A stretch of DNA of 64,000 bases from Colwellia sp. C2M11 (GTDB taxonomy: Bacteria > Pseudomonadota > Gammaproteobacteria > Enterobacterales > Alteromonadaceae), in contig NZ_JAHKQD010000004.1 in assembly GCF_018860915.1 (NCBI RefSeq), positions 48,339 to 112,338 of the forward strand. The letters run 5' to 3'. The translations under genes were made by a program, and so were the position numbers. The stretch's first letter is position 1. Each line of letters opens with the position of its first letter. This document shows positions 29,402 through 38,651 of this stretch, piece by piece. The notes beneath the pieces were generated by a model, which was given only the letters and a program-made list of their open reading frames with translations, was not told where the DNA came from and ran no database searches.

Positions 29402-30388
29402 TTGAGTTATATTTACTTAAGCACTAATAAGCTTGAAAAAATCAATATATATAGCATACTTACTCAATTAAATAATTTATTAAGAACTCACGCCTTGACC
29501 TATTTTTATTTAAAATCATATTTCACAAAGCTTATTGTGATTGTGGTTCTAGCCTCTATTGCTTTTCAGTCTCTTGCTAGTGAGCCAATTCTACCTATTT
29601 TAAAAAAAAAGCATCTCAACAATAAAAAATTTGAGCTCGGTAAATTATTATTTGTAGATACAAGGTTATCCAAGAATCAGGATAGGTCTTGCCATTCCTG
29701 CCATAACTTAGCATTAGGTGGAGCTGATGGTTTAAAAAAGCCTGTTAATCTAGCGTTTAATTCTCCTACCATTTTAAATGTCAGTAAAAATTATTATATT
29801 GGATGGAAAGGTGAATATAGCCAATTAAAGCCTCAACTAGAAATGATACTTCAAAAGCCTGATGTAATGGGTACAGATTGGGCATTTGTAATACCCGCAT
29901 TTAAAAAAGATCAGTTATATTCAAAACTATTCTCCTCTATTTATAACTACGGTATTTCAAAAGAAAATATTATCGATGCCATTTTATACTATGAAAGCAA
30001 CTTAATTTTGCCTTCAAAGTTTGATGAATTTCTTTTAGGTGATAATGATGCAATAAGCTTATCAGCCAAACAAGGCTATAATAACTTTAAAGATTATGGC
30101 TGTGCATCGTGTCATCAAGGAGCCAACGTTGGCGGAAATATTTTTCAAGAACTTGGCGTAGTTCTTCCTTACAAAGGTATTATTGGTCAATACAAAACGG
30201 AGAAATTACGTGTTCCTTCATTGAGAAATGTTGCAAAAACAGCTCCTTACTTTAGCGATGGTACGGTTAAATCACTAAAAAAAGCAATTGAAATAATGGC
30301 CAAGCATCAACTTGGACAAAAACTAACAGATACAGAAATTGATCAAATCGCTGATTTTTTAAAGTCACTCGATAGTATTATGGAGTGA
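29402..30388 (+). CDS. Diheme cytochrome c peroxidase (CcpA/MauG family)
   Basis: The frame gives 328 residues from a TTG. The real start may be another TTG at 29495, which would begin just before the signal peptide (YFYLKSYFTKLIVIVVLASI... cut near LAS); neither has a good ribosome binding site. The mature protein has two c-type heme sites, CHSCH (C97-H101) and CASCH (C234-H238), and the MAKHQLG ending that supplies a methionine ligand. It reduces H2O2 in the periplasm using cytochrome c electrons. It overlaps or abuts the diguanylate cyclase downstream, and it would be matured by the Ccm system at the left of the window. Confidence 0.88.
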   Translation: MSYIYLSTNKLEKINIYSILTQLNNLLRTHALTYFYLKSYFTKLIVIVVLASIAFQSLASEPILPILKKKHLNNKKFELGKLLFVDTRLSKNQDRSCHSCHNLALGGADGLKKPVNLAFNSPTILNVSKNYYIGWKGEYSQLKPQLEMILQKPDVMGTDWAFVIPAFKKDQLYSKLFSSIYNYGISKENIIDAILYYESNLILPSKFDEFLLGDNDAISLSAKQGYNNFKDYGCASCHQGANVGGNIFQELGVVLPYKGIIGQYKTEKLRVPSLRNVAKTAPYFSDGTVKSLKKAIEIMAKHQLGQKLTDTEIDQIADFLKSLDSIME

Positions 30389-30393
30389 TATGC

Positions 30394-31743
30394 ATGAAAA
30401 AAACTAAATTAATATTTGTCCTCATTATTTTATCTTTTTCTCTTATCTTAGCTATTTACGGTGCTTACCATCGATATAGTAATCTCAAAAACACTATGGA
30501 AATACAAGATAGCATTCTTCAATTAGTAGAATTAAAGTCTGCTAATGCTGAGTGGGATATCGAATTGAATAGAATTCACAGTGATAACATTCCTCACTTT
30601 GATTTAGTCAACAGTGCCGCGGTAAAATATGAAAAAGAAATGATGCTATTTCTAAATAAAACCGCCAATTTTAAAAAATCAATTCAAGAATCTACAGCCG
30701 ACCTAGTTATTTTATCATCGATGAAAAAACAGAGTATGAACGACTACTTATCAGAAGTTGCTGTTACTAGAAATTCTTTAAAATTTTTAGATACTTTATT
30801 GTTTTTTCTACATTCTCAATATCAAAATGACGAAAATATTCTTAGGTTTCTGACTTACGCACAGCACAGGCTAACAACTTTAATTGCGTCAAATCAAAAT
30901 ATTCATCTTAAAGAACAAAAAAAGCCGGCTGAATGCCAACAATGTACTTTGGAGCAAAATGAGGCTATTTTCAAAGTTAACCAACATTTAGAGCTTTTAA
31001 AAGAGCAAGTGTTATTATCTCACAAAGCTAGGGAGGCTTTTTATAATCCTGAATATGAAGCTCTATCAACAAACCTCTTTGATGAGTTATCGTCTATCTA
31101 TGTAGAAGCAGACATGGTTCATCAAACCATTCAAACTAAAGTGCTCATGTTTACGGCTATATTGGTAATAATAATAGTTATACTCTTAATACTATTATAT
31201 TGGTTATATCGGACCATAGACGGACACCGAACTACTGGTATTACAGACCCTCTCACAGGTCTGTATAACCGAAAAAAACTATTTGAAAATTTAAAAAATT
31301 TGATACCTTCACATAAAAAATCAAATAGTAAATTAGCATTACTTTTCATTGATTTAGATGGCTTTAAAAGTGTCAATGACACTCATGGTCATGACATAGG
31401 CGACAAACTACTACAATTATTATCGGAACGATTAACAAGTAGCGTAAGAAAACAAGATTCTATTTACCGAATAGGTGGTGATGAGTTTATAATTCTTGTA
31501 CAAGAATTAAATAGGTTAGAAGATGCAGAGTCTATAGCACAAAGTATACTAACGAAATGTAATAAACCCTATTTACTAGATAAGAACAACTGTAACGTAA
31601 CACTGAGCATTGGTGTTAGCCTCTTTCCGGATCATACTGAAGAGCCAAATAAATTACTTAAATATGCTGATGAAGCAATGTATAAATCAAAAAGAAATGG
31701 CAAAGGTATAGTGACAACATGGCATAGTGACATATGTTCTTGA
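30394..31743 (+). CDS. Membrane diguanylate cyclase with periplasmic helical sensor domain (DAHL-like) and GGDEF
   Basis: The ATG at 30394 is chosen because GGAG lies 8 nt upstream; a GTG at 30385 would overlap the peroxidase stop. From the ATG the protein has 449 residues. One helix (5-24) is followed by a helical periplasmic domain (about 30-240), resembling the double all-helical DAHL sensor, and a second helix (about 242-268). A complete GGDEF domain ends the protein, with the active site GGDEF (361-365) and the product-inhibition site RKQD (352-355). The periplasmic domain holds a CQQC pair (C181, C184). It makes c-di-GMP, plausibly in response to periplasmic redox state given its peroxidase partner. 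Confidence 0.9.
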   Translation: MKKTKLIFVLIILSFSLILAIYGAYHRYSNLKNTMEIQDSILQLVELKSANAEWDIELNRIHSDNIPHFDLVNSAAVKYEKEMMLFLNKTANFKKSIQESTADLVILSSMKKQSMNDYLSEVAVTRNSLKFLDTLLFFLHSQYQNDENILRFLTYAQHRLTTLIASNQNIHLKEQKKPAECQQCTLEQNEAIFKVNQHLELLKEQVLLSHKAREAFYNPEYEALSTNLFDELSSIYVEADMVHQTIQTKVLMFTAILVIIIVILLILLYWLYRTIDGHRTTGITDPLTGLYNRKKLFENLKNLIPSHKKSNSKLALLFIDLDGFKSVNDTHGHDIGDKLLQLLSERLTSSVRKQDSIYRIGGDEFIILVQELNRLEDAESIAQSILTKCNKPYLLDKNNCNVTLSIGVSLFPDHTEEPNKLLKYADEAMYKSKRNGKGIVTTWHSDICS

Positions 31744-31781
31744 TCAAAAAATATATACAAAAAAACGCTTAAAAATTACTG

Positions 31782-32663
31782 TTATTTATTTAGCATTGAC
31801 CAAGTTTTAGGCGCACTGCCATTTAAACGCCTAAAGGCTGCAGAAAATTTACTGGGATTTGAATAACCAACAATCATTGACGTTTCAGTAACACTATACC
31901 CCTTAAGTAATAGGTCTTTAGCAATTACCATTCTCCGCATAGTAATGTACTCAAAAGGTGCATAACCAGTAGCACTTCGAAAAGAACGAGTAAATGTACG
32001 AATATCTAAATTGACATATTTAGCAAGAGCACTAACACGAATATCTGAATAAATTTGACTATTAATATACTCAAGTGCACGCTTTAGCAGCTTATCAGAA
32101 AGAGGTTTAACTAATTGGGTAACGGTTTTTTTAGCTCGATAATTAGCTAGCTGCTTTAAAACAATAAGTAAGCCGTGCTCAAAAAACGCACTAGTTAACC
32201 CATTAACTTCAGCATCACGCCATAAAGCCGTTAACACAGAGGTTAATAAAGGATCTTTATGAAACACTGATGCCGCAGACATAAAATCTTCAATAATAAA
32301 CTTTTCATTAAGATTCTCCTCTAGGGAAGAAAGATCTATAGCAATGCCTAACATAGATGTGCCTGAACAATATATTTCTGATTTAGAATTGGGCAATGCA
32401 ATCAAAACATCTCCTGTTCGAATAACTCCTTCTAAGTTCGCCTCATTTGAAAAACGTCCAAACTTACTTACACCTGAAGTGCATAAATTAATCATAAAAC
32501 GAGAACTAGGCTCTTGAATTTGTTCAAATGCATCAAATTGTGCATGTGCTATTTGTGCAATGCCATTAGGACTGCTAAGCGATAATGATGGTTTTACACC
32601 ATACTTTGCTAATCGATGATTAAAGTCATCATGCTCTTGCTGCCACGTTTTAATACTCATCAA
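31782..32663 (-). CDS. AraC family transcriptional regulator of the TBDT-PepSY operon
   Basis: This 293-residue protein has an N-terminal ligand-type domain (about 1-180) and a C-terminal AraC double helix-turn-helix: IRVSALAKYVNLDIRTFTRSF and the second helix pair ending GYSNPSKFSAAFRRLNGSAP. It is divergent from a TonB receptor. Two direct repeats lie in the short shared promoter region (32691-32723), which suggests that it controls both the receptor and itself. The effector is unknown; ferric siderophore is plausible from the neighbours. Confidence 0.88.
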   Translation of the reverse strand: MMSIKTWQQEHDDFNHRLAKYGVKPSLSLSSPNGIAQIAHAQFDAFEQIQEPSSRFMINLCTSGVSKFGRFSNEANLEGVIRTGDVLIALPNSKSEIYCSGTSMLGIAIDLSSLEENLNEKFIIEDFMSAASVFHKDPLLTSVLTALWRDAEVNGLTSAFFEHGLLIVLKQLANYRAKKTVTQLVKPLSDKLLKRALEYINSQIYSDIRVSALAKYVNLDIRTFTRSFRSATGYAPFEYITMRRMVIAKDLLLKGYSVTETSMIVGYSNPSKFSAAFRRLNGSAPKTWSMLNK

Positions 32664-32690
32664 AAATTAATTCCTAAATGATTACGCAAA

Positions 32691-32723
32691 TGGAGTGATA
32701 TCCCCCTATTTGGAGTGGTATCA
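32691..32723. promoter_or_regulatory. Direct repeats, candidate AraC-type operator
   Basis: TGGAGTGATATC (32691-32702) and TGGAGTGGTATC (32711-32722) are direct repeats 20 bp apart, about two helical turns, the geometry of AraC-family half-sites. They lie 28-60 bp upstream of the AraC start and 75-106 bp upstream of the receptor start. Confidence 0.65.
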
Positions 32724-32796
32724 AAAATCCAAACATCTTACAATGAATGATAATTATTCGCAATTGAGTAATATAATTAAATATAAAGGAAGGGAA

Positions 32797-34881
32797 ATGA
32801 AGTTACTACCATGCTTAAGTGTTTGTGTGGCAATGATTGTAAATTGCTCATCAGCATATTCACAAGAGATTGAAGAAAATACAAATAAAGAAGAAAAAGA
32901 AAAAACAGAACGAATTATTATTACAGGTGAATTGATTGAACGATCTATATATCAAACGGCAAATAGCACAGAAATATTAGATGAATCAATACTTCAAAAT
33001 CGTGCGGGTTTAAATACAGTGCGCGATATATTAAATTCAGCAGCAAACGTTTCCGTTGTAACAGGCACAGGTAAAGCGCCTACTGTTCGTGGTGTTGATG
33101 GAACAGGAGCCTCTGAAAACGCTAATGCATTTTTTGCAGGTAGTCGCTCACGTTTAAGTTGGCAAATAGATAACCGCCCAGCAAGCTATAACGAAATTGT
33201 TTTTGGTGATATAGGTATATTTGACCTTAGCCGTATTGAAGTACTTAAAGGCGCACAAAGTACTTTAATTGGTAGAAATGCAATTGCGGGCACTGTCATT
33301 ATAAAGACTAATGATCCAAGTTTTAATAATGAAGCAGTAATACAATTAGCAACTGGCAACTATCAACAACGTAGAACATCAGCAATGATCAACGCACCGA
33401 TTATTGAAGATCAAGTAGCAATTCGTCTTTCTGGTGATTTGTACAAACGAGAGTCTCCTGTTAATTATACATCATACGAGGGTGTCGATAATCCAGGTGA
33501 AGTAAATGCCTTATCTTTACGAGGAAAGGTACTCATCACGCCTGACTTTTCTCCAGATAGCGAGTTATTATTAACATTTTCTCAAACTGATTATACAGCG
33601 CCTAATAGTGAAATAATAACCAAACCCTTTGACGATAAGTTATCTAACTTTCCACAACAGCCTGTACATAACCCAAAAACTACTTCTGTGGCAGCAGATT
33701 TTAAAACTGACATTTCAGACACGACACGCTTAACATTTAGTACCTCAACAACACAATTTAAATTTAAACGTAAAGCCGCTCCAAACTCGAGTAATGCGAC
33801 GATAGAGACTACGGAAATAGTACTAGAGCCAAGAATTTATTATGAAACAGATTCAGGGTTATCTACCGTGAGTGGTTTGTATTACCATCAAGCAGATCAA
33901 GATGAATTTATTGAATTTTTCGGTGGGCAAAATTTTAAAGATAAATCCGATACTATAGCCGCATACAATGAAACGGTGTTACCACTCAATCAGAACATTG
34001 ATCTTTCTTTCGGGCTACGTTACGAACAAGAACATCATCAACGTAATGGTGGTGACCCTACAGGAGAATTAGTCTCTATTTTTGTCGATGAAACTTATCG
34101 TGCTTTATTACCTAAGTTAGGTGTGAATTGGCAGCAAAACGAAACAACTAGTTGGGGAGCTCAAATTTCACGAGGCTACAATGCGGGTGGTGGCGGAATT
34201 ACGTTTACCTTCCCTATTGTTAATTACGAATATGATGCTGAATATGTATGGACATCTGAACTTTATGGACGCCAAGAGTTTTTAGATGGTGATCTATTTT
34301 TAACACAAAATATTTTTTATTCTAGCTACAAAGACATGCAATTACCATTTGACCTAACACCAGATGACTCTCGAGATGAAGCATTTGTTGTGCGTAATGC
34401 TGATCGTGTTGAAACAAGTGGTATAGAGCTAAGTGCTACATTATCCGTAACACCTAGTTTTAACGTGTTTATGAACCTTGGTTTATTGAATACTAACATC
34501 AGTAAATATCCAGGCTCAGGCATTGAGGGAAATGAGTTATTAACTGCCCCGAGTATAACGTCGAATTTAGGTTTTTCTTGGACCCATAACCAATGGTCGG
34601 CAAGCATGGTAACTAGCTCTACGAATGGTTATTTTACAGATGTTAATAATAGGGATAACGCGAAGACCAAGAGTTATATCATCGCTGATGCAAAAATCTC
34701 TTATGATTTCGAATATATACGAATTTATGGCTCTATTAAAAATATCGGTGATATAGATAGTTCTGTAGCGCGTTATCCAGGTAAAGCACCTGAAGGAAGT
34801 GAGCAACCAGATAGCGCTTTTGATAACGCAGTATTAGTACAACCAAGAAGCTTCATTTTGGGCGTTGAGGCTCAATTCTAA
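32797..34881 (+). CDS. TonB-dependent receptor, probable siderophore type
   Basis: The ATG at 32797 is preferred: it follows AAAGGAAGGGAA and starts a signal peptide (MKLLPCLSVCVAMIVNCSSA). The frame upstream to 32695 has no signal. The protein has 694 residues, with plug domain ERIIITGELIERS, SAANVSVVTGTGKAPTVRGVDG and a conserved VLKGAQSTLIGRNAIAGTVIIKT segment. The barrel ends in Phe (FILGVEAQF). The compact size and plug resemble ferric-siderophore receptors. It is translationally coupled (TAATG) to a PepSY protein and divergent from an AraC regulator. Confidence 0.88.
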   Translation: MKLLPCLSVCVAMIVNCSSAYSQEIEENTNKEEKEKTERIIITGELIERSIYQTANSTEILDESILQNRAGLNTVRDILNSAANVSVVTGTGKAPTVRGVDGTGASENANAFFAGSRSRLSWQIDNRPASYNEIVFGDIGIFDLSRIEVLKGAQSTLIGRNAIAGTVIIKTNDPSFNNEAVIQLATGNYQQRRTSAMINAPIIEDQVAIRLSGDLYKRESPVNYTSYEGVDNPGEVNALSLRGKVLITPDFSPDSELLLTFSQTDYTAPNSEIITKPFDDKLSNFPQQPVHNPKTTSVAADFKTDISDTTRLTFSTSTTQFKFKRKAAPNSSNATIETTEIVLEPRIYYETDSGLSTVSGLYYHQADQDEFIEFFGGQNFKDKSDTIAAYNETVLPLNQNIDLSFGLRYEQEHHQRNGGDPTGELVSIFVDETYRALLPKLGVNWQQNETTSWGAQISRGYNAGGGGITFTFPIVNYEYDAEYVWTSELYGRQEFLDGDLFLTQNIFYSSYKDMQLPFDLTPDDSRDEAFVVRNADRVETSGIELSATLSVTPSFNVFMNLGLLNTNISKYPGSGIEGNELLTAPSITSNLGFSWTHNQWSASMVTSSTNGYFTDVNNRDNAKTKSYIIADAKISYDFEYIRIYGSIKNIGDIDSSVARYPGKAPEGSEQPDSAFDNAVLVQPRSFILGVEAQF

Positions 34882-36026
34882 TGTTTATATCAGCTCGAAA
34901 AACGTTGATTTTTTTACATGGATGGTTAGGTAGCTTGTCGGCAATATTTATTATACTCGTTGCCGGCTCTGGAGCTATGCTTGCTTTTGTAGGCCAACTA
35001 TTTTTAGTGCAGTACGGTGATATACTACGAGCAAGCCCTCCCACTCAAACGACACAAATCGTCAGTGTAACTCAGTTGATTGATACGGCAAAAACAGGAT
35101 ATAAAGACCAGTTTCAAACGATAGGCGTTTTAATGCCGCACAGTAGAGTCGACGATGTTGAAACCGCAATGGTATTTGGTATGCCTTCTGGCTCAGACGC
35201 CATAGATGGTATAAGAATGCTGAGTGTTGACCCATGGATAGCAAAGTTTAAAGGAGACTTTCCTTTAAATGGTGCTTTTGCACATGAATTAATTGATTTT
35301 CATCATTCATTTTTACTCGGTAATACAGGCATTATTTTTGTGTGTATTTTATCTATATTGTTATTGTTTTTTGTTATTACCGGGATTTATTTATGGTGTT
35401 TAAAACAAGGAACAACGTGGGAAAAATTAACGCGCATAGATTTTCGTCGTGACATAAAAAAGATCTGTTTTACTTGGCATTTATGGCTTGGTGCTTGGAG
35501 TGCATTATTTATCGTTTATTTTTGCTTAACCGGTCTAGCTTTAGCTAAACCCGCTTGGTTTTCTCCTTTGTTATCGCCTCCCACTTATGAAGTACCTGAC
35601 AGTGCAGGGTTTGAAAAAACTTGTCATGAAACTATAACCCCCTCTGACGCGGAAATGGCTGGGATAAAAGCATTTCCAACGAAAGAGTTAGCGATATTTT
35701 TTCTTCCTAACAAAAAAAATGGTCCTTATATGTTGACGTATAGATCAAGTAAAGATAACAACAAACGTGACGGTGACAGCCGTATATTTGTTCATAGTTC
35801 ATGTAAAAACTTGGTCTATATTGAAAACGCTGAAACATTAAGCCTTTCGGCTCAAGCAACCGGAATGCTTCTCTCTTTACATGGCGGATATAGCTTTGGA
35901 AAACTTGGCGGAAGTATACTTGTTTTGTTAACCGGTTTGAGTCTTGTTATCTTATCTGGCACAGGGTTAGTAACATTTCTTACGCGTAAAATAAAACGTA
36001 AACGACAAATAGGTAATTTTGAGTAA
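34881..36026 (+). CDS. PepSY-associated membrane protein (PiuB-like, iron/siderophore reductase type)
   Basis: This 381-residue protein has four membrane helices and the PepSY_TM pattern: KTLIFLHGWLGSLSAIFI at the N-terminus, the pair ELIDFHHSFLLG before helix 2, CFTWHLWLGAWSALFIVYFCLTG and LSLHGGYSFG before the last helix. The membrane histidines (H13, the HH pair and others) are likely heme or metal ligands. Such proteins accompany siderophore receptors and probably reduce ferric siderophore. Its ATG overlaps the receptor stop by one base. Confidence 0.88.
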   Translation: MFISARKTLIFLHGWLGSLSAIFIILVAGSGAMLAFVGQLFLVQYGDILRASPPTQTTQIVSVTQLIDTAKTGYKDQFQTIGVLMPHSRVDDVETAMVFGMPSGSDAIDGIRMLSVDPWIAKFKGDFPLNGAFAHELIDFHHSFLLGNTGIIFVCILSILLLFFVITGIYLWCLKQGTTWEKLTRIDFRRDIKKICFTWHLWLGAWSALFIVYFCLTGLALAKPAWFSPLLSPPTYEVPDSAGFEKTCHETITPSDAEMAGIKAFPTKELAIFFLPNKKNGPYMLTYRSSKDNNKRDGDSRIFVHSSCKNLVYIENAETLSLSAQATGMLLSLHGGYSFGKLGGSILVLLTGLSLVILSGTGLVTFLTRKIKRKRQIGNFE

Positions 36027-36108
36027 TGAATAAAATCAGAATTAACGCGCCATGGTACTTTTAACAAACACAAGTTGATCACGGCTTAGTTAAGTTTTCT
36101 TAAATATA

Positions 36109-36142
36109 AAAGGCTGTTGTTAATAATAACAACAGCCTTTTT
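36109..36142. terminator. Bidirectional terminator between the PepSY gene and the DUF1499 gene
   Basis: A perfect 14-bp stem, AAAGGCTGTTGTTA (36109-36122) and TAACAACAGCCTTT (36127-36140), has a 4-nt loop. There are T runs on the right and A runs on the left, so it can serve both convergent genes. Confidence 0.92.
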
Positions 36143-36163
36143 AATATCATATTTATCCACTGA

Positions 36164-36892
36164 TTAGTTAACGTTAAATGCAGTGATGAATTTTTTTATA
36201 CGCTCGGCATTGGCACCAAGATCAGTACCACCAACACGCGAGATTGAACGTAAATCAATCTTGCTCCCCGTCTCAGTTTGTTGAACGCGGATAGCGATAT
36301 CATCTTTAAACGCCCACAATGAAGTGGTATCTACCGCTTCAATTCTACCTTCATCTTGGTTCTTAGCAACAATTTCCCAACCTAAACCCATTGCCGTATT
36401 AACAGCTTTAGTAAACACTTGCTCAGTACTAAATTCTGATAGAATAGATTGTAATTCAGGGTAAGCTGCTTGCTGCAACGGTGCGAGTTTTTCACGATCA
36501 TAATCTAATGGGTTACTCGTATCACCACGTAATGCAATAATCACATCAAATGCAGGTAAGTTAACCGTATCAGTACTTACTTGGTGCAAGAATGGTAAAG
36601 ATTTAGCTTTAGCGGCTTGCTTTGATAGCCCTATTACCGGAATTGCTAATAATAAAGCAACAACTACACAGGTTTTAGTCACCTCTTTTTGTTTTTTAAA
36701 TAAAGCAAATAAAGTGACTAATATCGCGATTAAAAATACCGCAATACTAACATAGCCAGTATATTTAATTATTTGAAAAGAGACGCCCATCGACCAAAGC
36801 TGTAGACGATACGCAATAACCGCAATAGGGAAGCCAAGCAATAAAGGGATTACCATGAATTTACAAAATTTTGAGATGGTATTCATAACCAT
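36164..36892 (-). CDS. DUF1499 membrane protein
   Basis: This 242-residue protein has three or four hydrophobic helices in the first 95 residues. A soluble DUF1499 domain follows, including YPELQSI, the VFTKAVNTAMGLGWEIV stretch and DDIAIRVQQTETGSKIDLRSISRVGGTDLG. The function of the family is unknown. It is monocistronic and convergent with the iron-uptake pair. Confidence 0.82.
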   Translation of the reverse strand: MVMNTISKFCKFMVIPLLLGFPIAVIAYRLQLWSMGVSFQIIKYTGYVSIAVFLIAILVTLFALFKKQKEVTKTCVVVALLLAIPVIGLSKQAAKAKSLPFLHQVSTDTVNLPAFDVIIALRGDTSNPLDYDREKLAPLQQAAYPELQSILSEFSTEQVFTKAVNTAMGLGWEIVAKNQDEGRIEAVDTTSLWAFKDDIAIRVQQTETGSKIDLRSISRVGGTDLGANAERIKKFITAFNVN

Positions 36893-37206
36893 TATATTTC
36901 CTTAATCTAATGTTATATTTATTTAACTAACCTAAGCTTAATGGCCAAACACTTATCCATAGAGCTCAACTCAGGTTTAAAAGTAAATTGTTGAATTAGT
37001 ATTTATTAGCATAGCTACTATTTACTCGAGCTTGTGTGGGGTATTTAAACGTATTTATAGCAGAAGTGCTATTTATATTGGTAAGAGTTATTCATTTATT
37101 GATAACTGTTTTCAAAAAATTGATCGTTTTAATTAAAATATTATTATAAAAATGGGGAGTTAAACCTCCCCATTGCATGTAACTTAGCGTCTTAGGTTAA
37201 TTAATC
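36893..37206. other. 314-bp intergenic region without a gene
   Basis: It holds the promoter of the DUF1499 gene and the terminator of the alkaline phosphatase (37151-37174). I see no ORF or repeat in the rest. Confidence 0.45.
37151..37174 (-). terminator. Terminator of the alkaline phosphatase gene
   Basis: Stem AATGGGGAG (37151-37159) with CTCCCCATT (37166-37174) is followed leftward by a TTTTTATAAT run, 32 nt after the stop. Confidence 0.85.
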
Positions 37207-38595
37207 TTATTTACCTAACAAGGTGAAAATTTTGTTCGCAATATCAATATTATTATTTAACCCTATAAATTCTTTACTATGTGACCCAAATGCAAAAACA
37301 GGTACATCTATCGCAGTATGCGCCGAAGTAGTCCATCCTGTATTCGTTCTCTGATCAGCGATAAGCTTTATTGCATTATATAGCTCGGTATTAACTTGAC
37401 TCGCATCTTTATCTTTATATGGGTTTCCCTTATCATTAGCCTCTTTACTCTCTGTTTGTGTATGCTGTTTAATCATACGCAAAGATGTTAACTCTTCATC
37501 GGTAAGCTCAAAGTTAAATAATAACTGGGTAGATTCTGCTGTTACTTCTTCATCCGTTAGTTTATTCGCAATAAATTTAGGGGAATGCTTCATGATTTTT
37601 AACGTTTCAGGCTTCCATTCATAAGTACCATTCGCCCCTATCGTTAAACCACCAGTGCTATGATCTGCGGTTACAACCACTAAAGTATCAGGGTTATTTT
37701 TAACATACTGCTCAAAATATTCTAACGTTTTAGCTAAATCATCCATCTCGCCCATAGCAGCCACAATATCATTACTATGTCCGCCCCAGTCAACTTGACT
37801 AGCTTCTACAAGTAAGAAAAAACCGTTTTCGTTATCTAATTGTTTAACCGCTGCTTTTGCCATTACAGATAAACGATTTGGAATCACATCATCCAGCGCC
37901 CAAGGCAAACCGACATCTGCAAATAAACCAATAACAGGTTGGTTTGGTTTAATCGTATCTAATTGTTGATATTTATCTATATATTGAAACCCTGCGCTTT
38001 TAAATTCATCTACTAATTGTCTATCTTCACGCAAAAAGTATTTCCAACCACCACCCAACATAACATCCATTTTGAAGAGCCCATTTAGTTTTTCATCATA
38101 ATAACTATCTGCAATTTCATTATAATTTTGTCGACTTTCATTATGAGATAAATAGCTTGCTGGCGTAGCATGGTTTATCTGGCTTGTTACAACAACACCC
38201 GTTTTTTTACCTAGCTTTTTTGCAAACTCTAAAACCGTTTCAACCGGTTTTTTATTTACATCTACTCCAATCGCACCATTGTAACTTTTTACCCCCGCTG
38301 ATAAAGCAGTAGCACCCGCAGCGGAGTCAGTTACATAACCAGACACCAAGGCAGGATATGTACTACTTGACCCAACTAAATGACGATCAAATACTGTTTG
38401 TTCTACGTTTGCAGTATTCAAGTTATCACGATAGTAACGATAGGCTGTGATATACGCAGGCCCCATACCATCTCCAACAACCATAATAATGTTTTTAGGT
38501 GAGGAATAAGTTGCTACTTCCTCTGTTAATACATTTTGGTTACTACACGCAGATATACCCATCATTGCTAGAGCAATCACTATACTTTTTTTCAT
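37207..38595 (-). CDS. Alkaline phosphatase, PhoA family, putative lipoprotein
   Basis: The ATG at 38595 is preferred over an in-frame GTG at 38607, since GGGA stands 6 nt before it. The protein has 462 residues. The signal peptide ends in a possible lipobox (GISAC). PhoA landmarks are IIMVVGDGMGP with the first metal Asp, VTDSAAGATALSAG with the nucleophile Ser, EASQVDWGGHSND, VVTADHSTGG and SAHTAIDVPVFAFG. It removes phosphate from extracytoplasmic monoesters. It lies just after a GlcNAc-kinase paralogue (44 nt gap from the kinase stop), in one apparent operon. Confidence 0.9.
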   Translation of the reverse strand: MKKSIVIALAMMGISACSNQNVLTEEVATYSSPKNIIMVVGDGMGPAYITAYRYYRDNLNTANVEQTVFDRHLVGSSSTYPALVSGYVTDSAAGATALSAGVKSYNGAIGVDVNKKPVETVLEFAKKLGKKTGVVVTSQINHATPASYLSHNESRQNYNEIADSYYDEKLNGLFKMDVMLGGGWKYFLREDRQLVDEFKSAGFQYIDKYQQLDTIKPNQPVIGLFADVGLPWALDDVIPNRLSVMAKAAVKQLDNENGFFLLVEASQVDWGGHSNDIVAAMGEMDDLAKTLEYFEQYVKNNPDTLVVVTADHSTGGLTIGANGTYEWKPETLKIMKHSPKFIANKLTDEEVTAESTQLLFNFELTDEELTSLRMIKQHTQTESKEANDKGNPYKDKDASQVNTELYNAIKLIADQRTNTGWTTSAHTAIDVPVFAFGSHSKEFIGLNNNIDIANKIFTLLGK

Positions 38596-38651
38596 TTTCT
38601 GTCCCACTATATAAAGATTAGTTAAGTTAAAATTTATTAAATTGCATCAAT

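Noticed and set aside
32695..32796. Extended N-terminus of the siderophore-type TonB receptor
   Set aside because: It would cover the candidate AraC repeats and bury the signal peptide; the ATG at 32797 has an excellent ribosome binding site.
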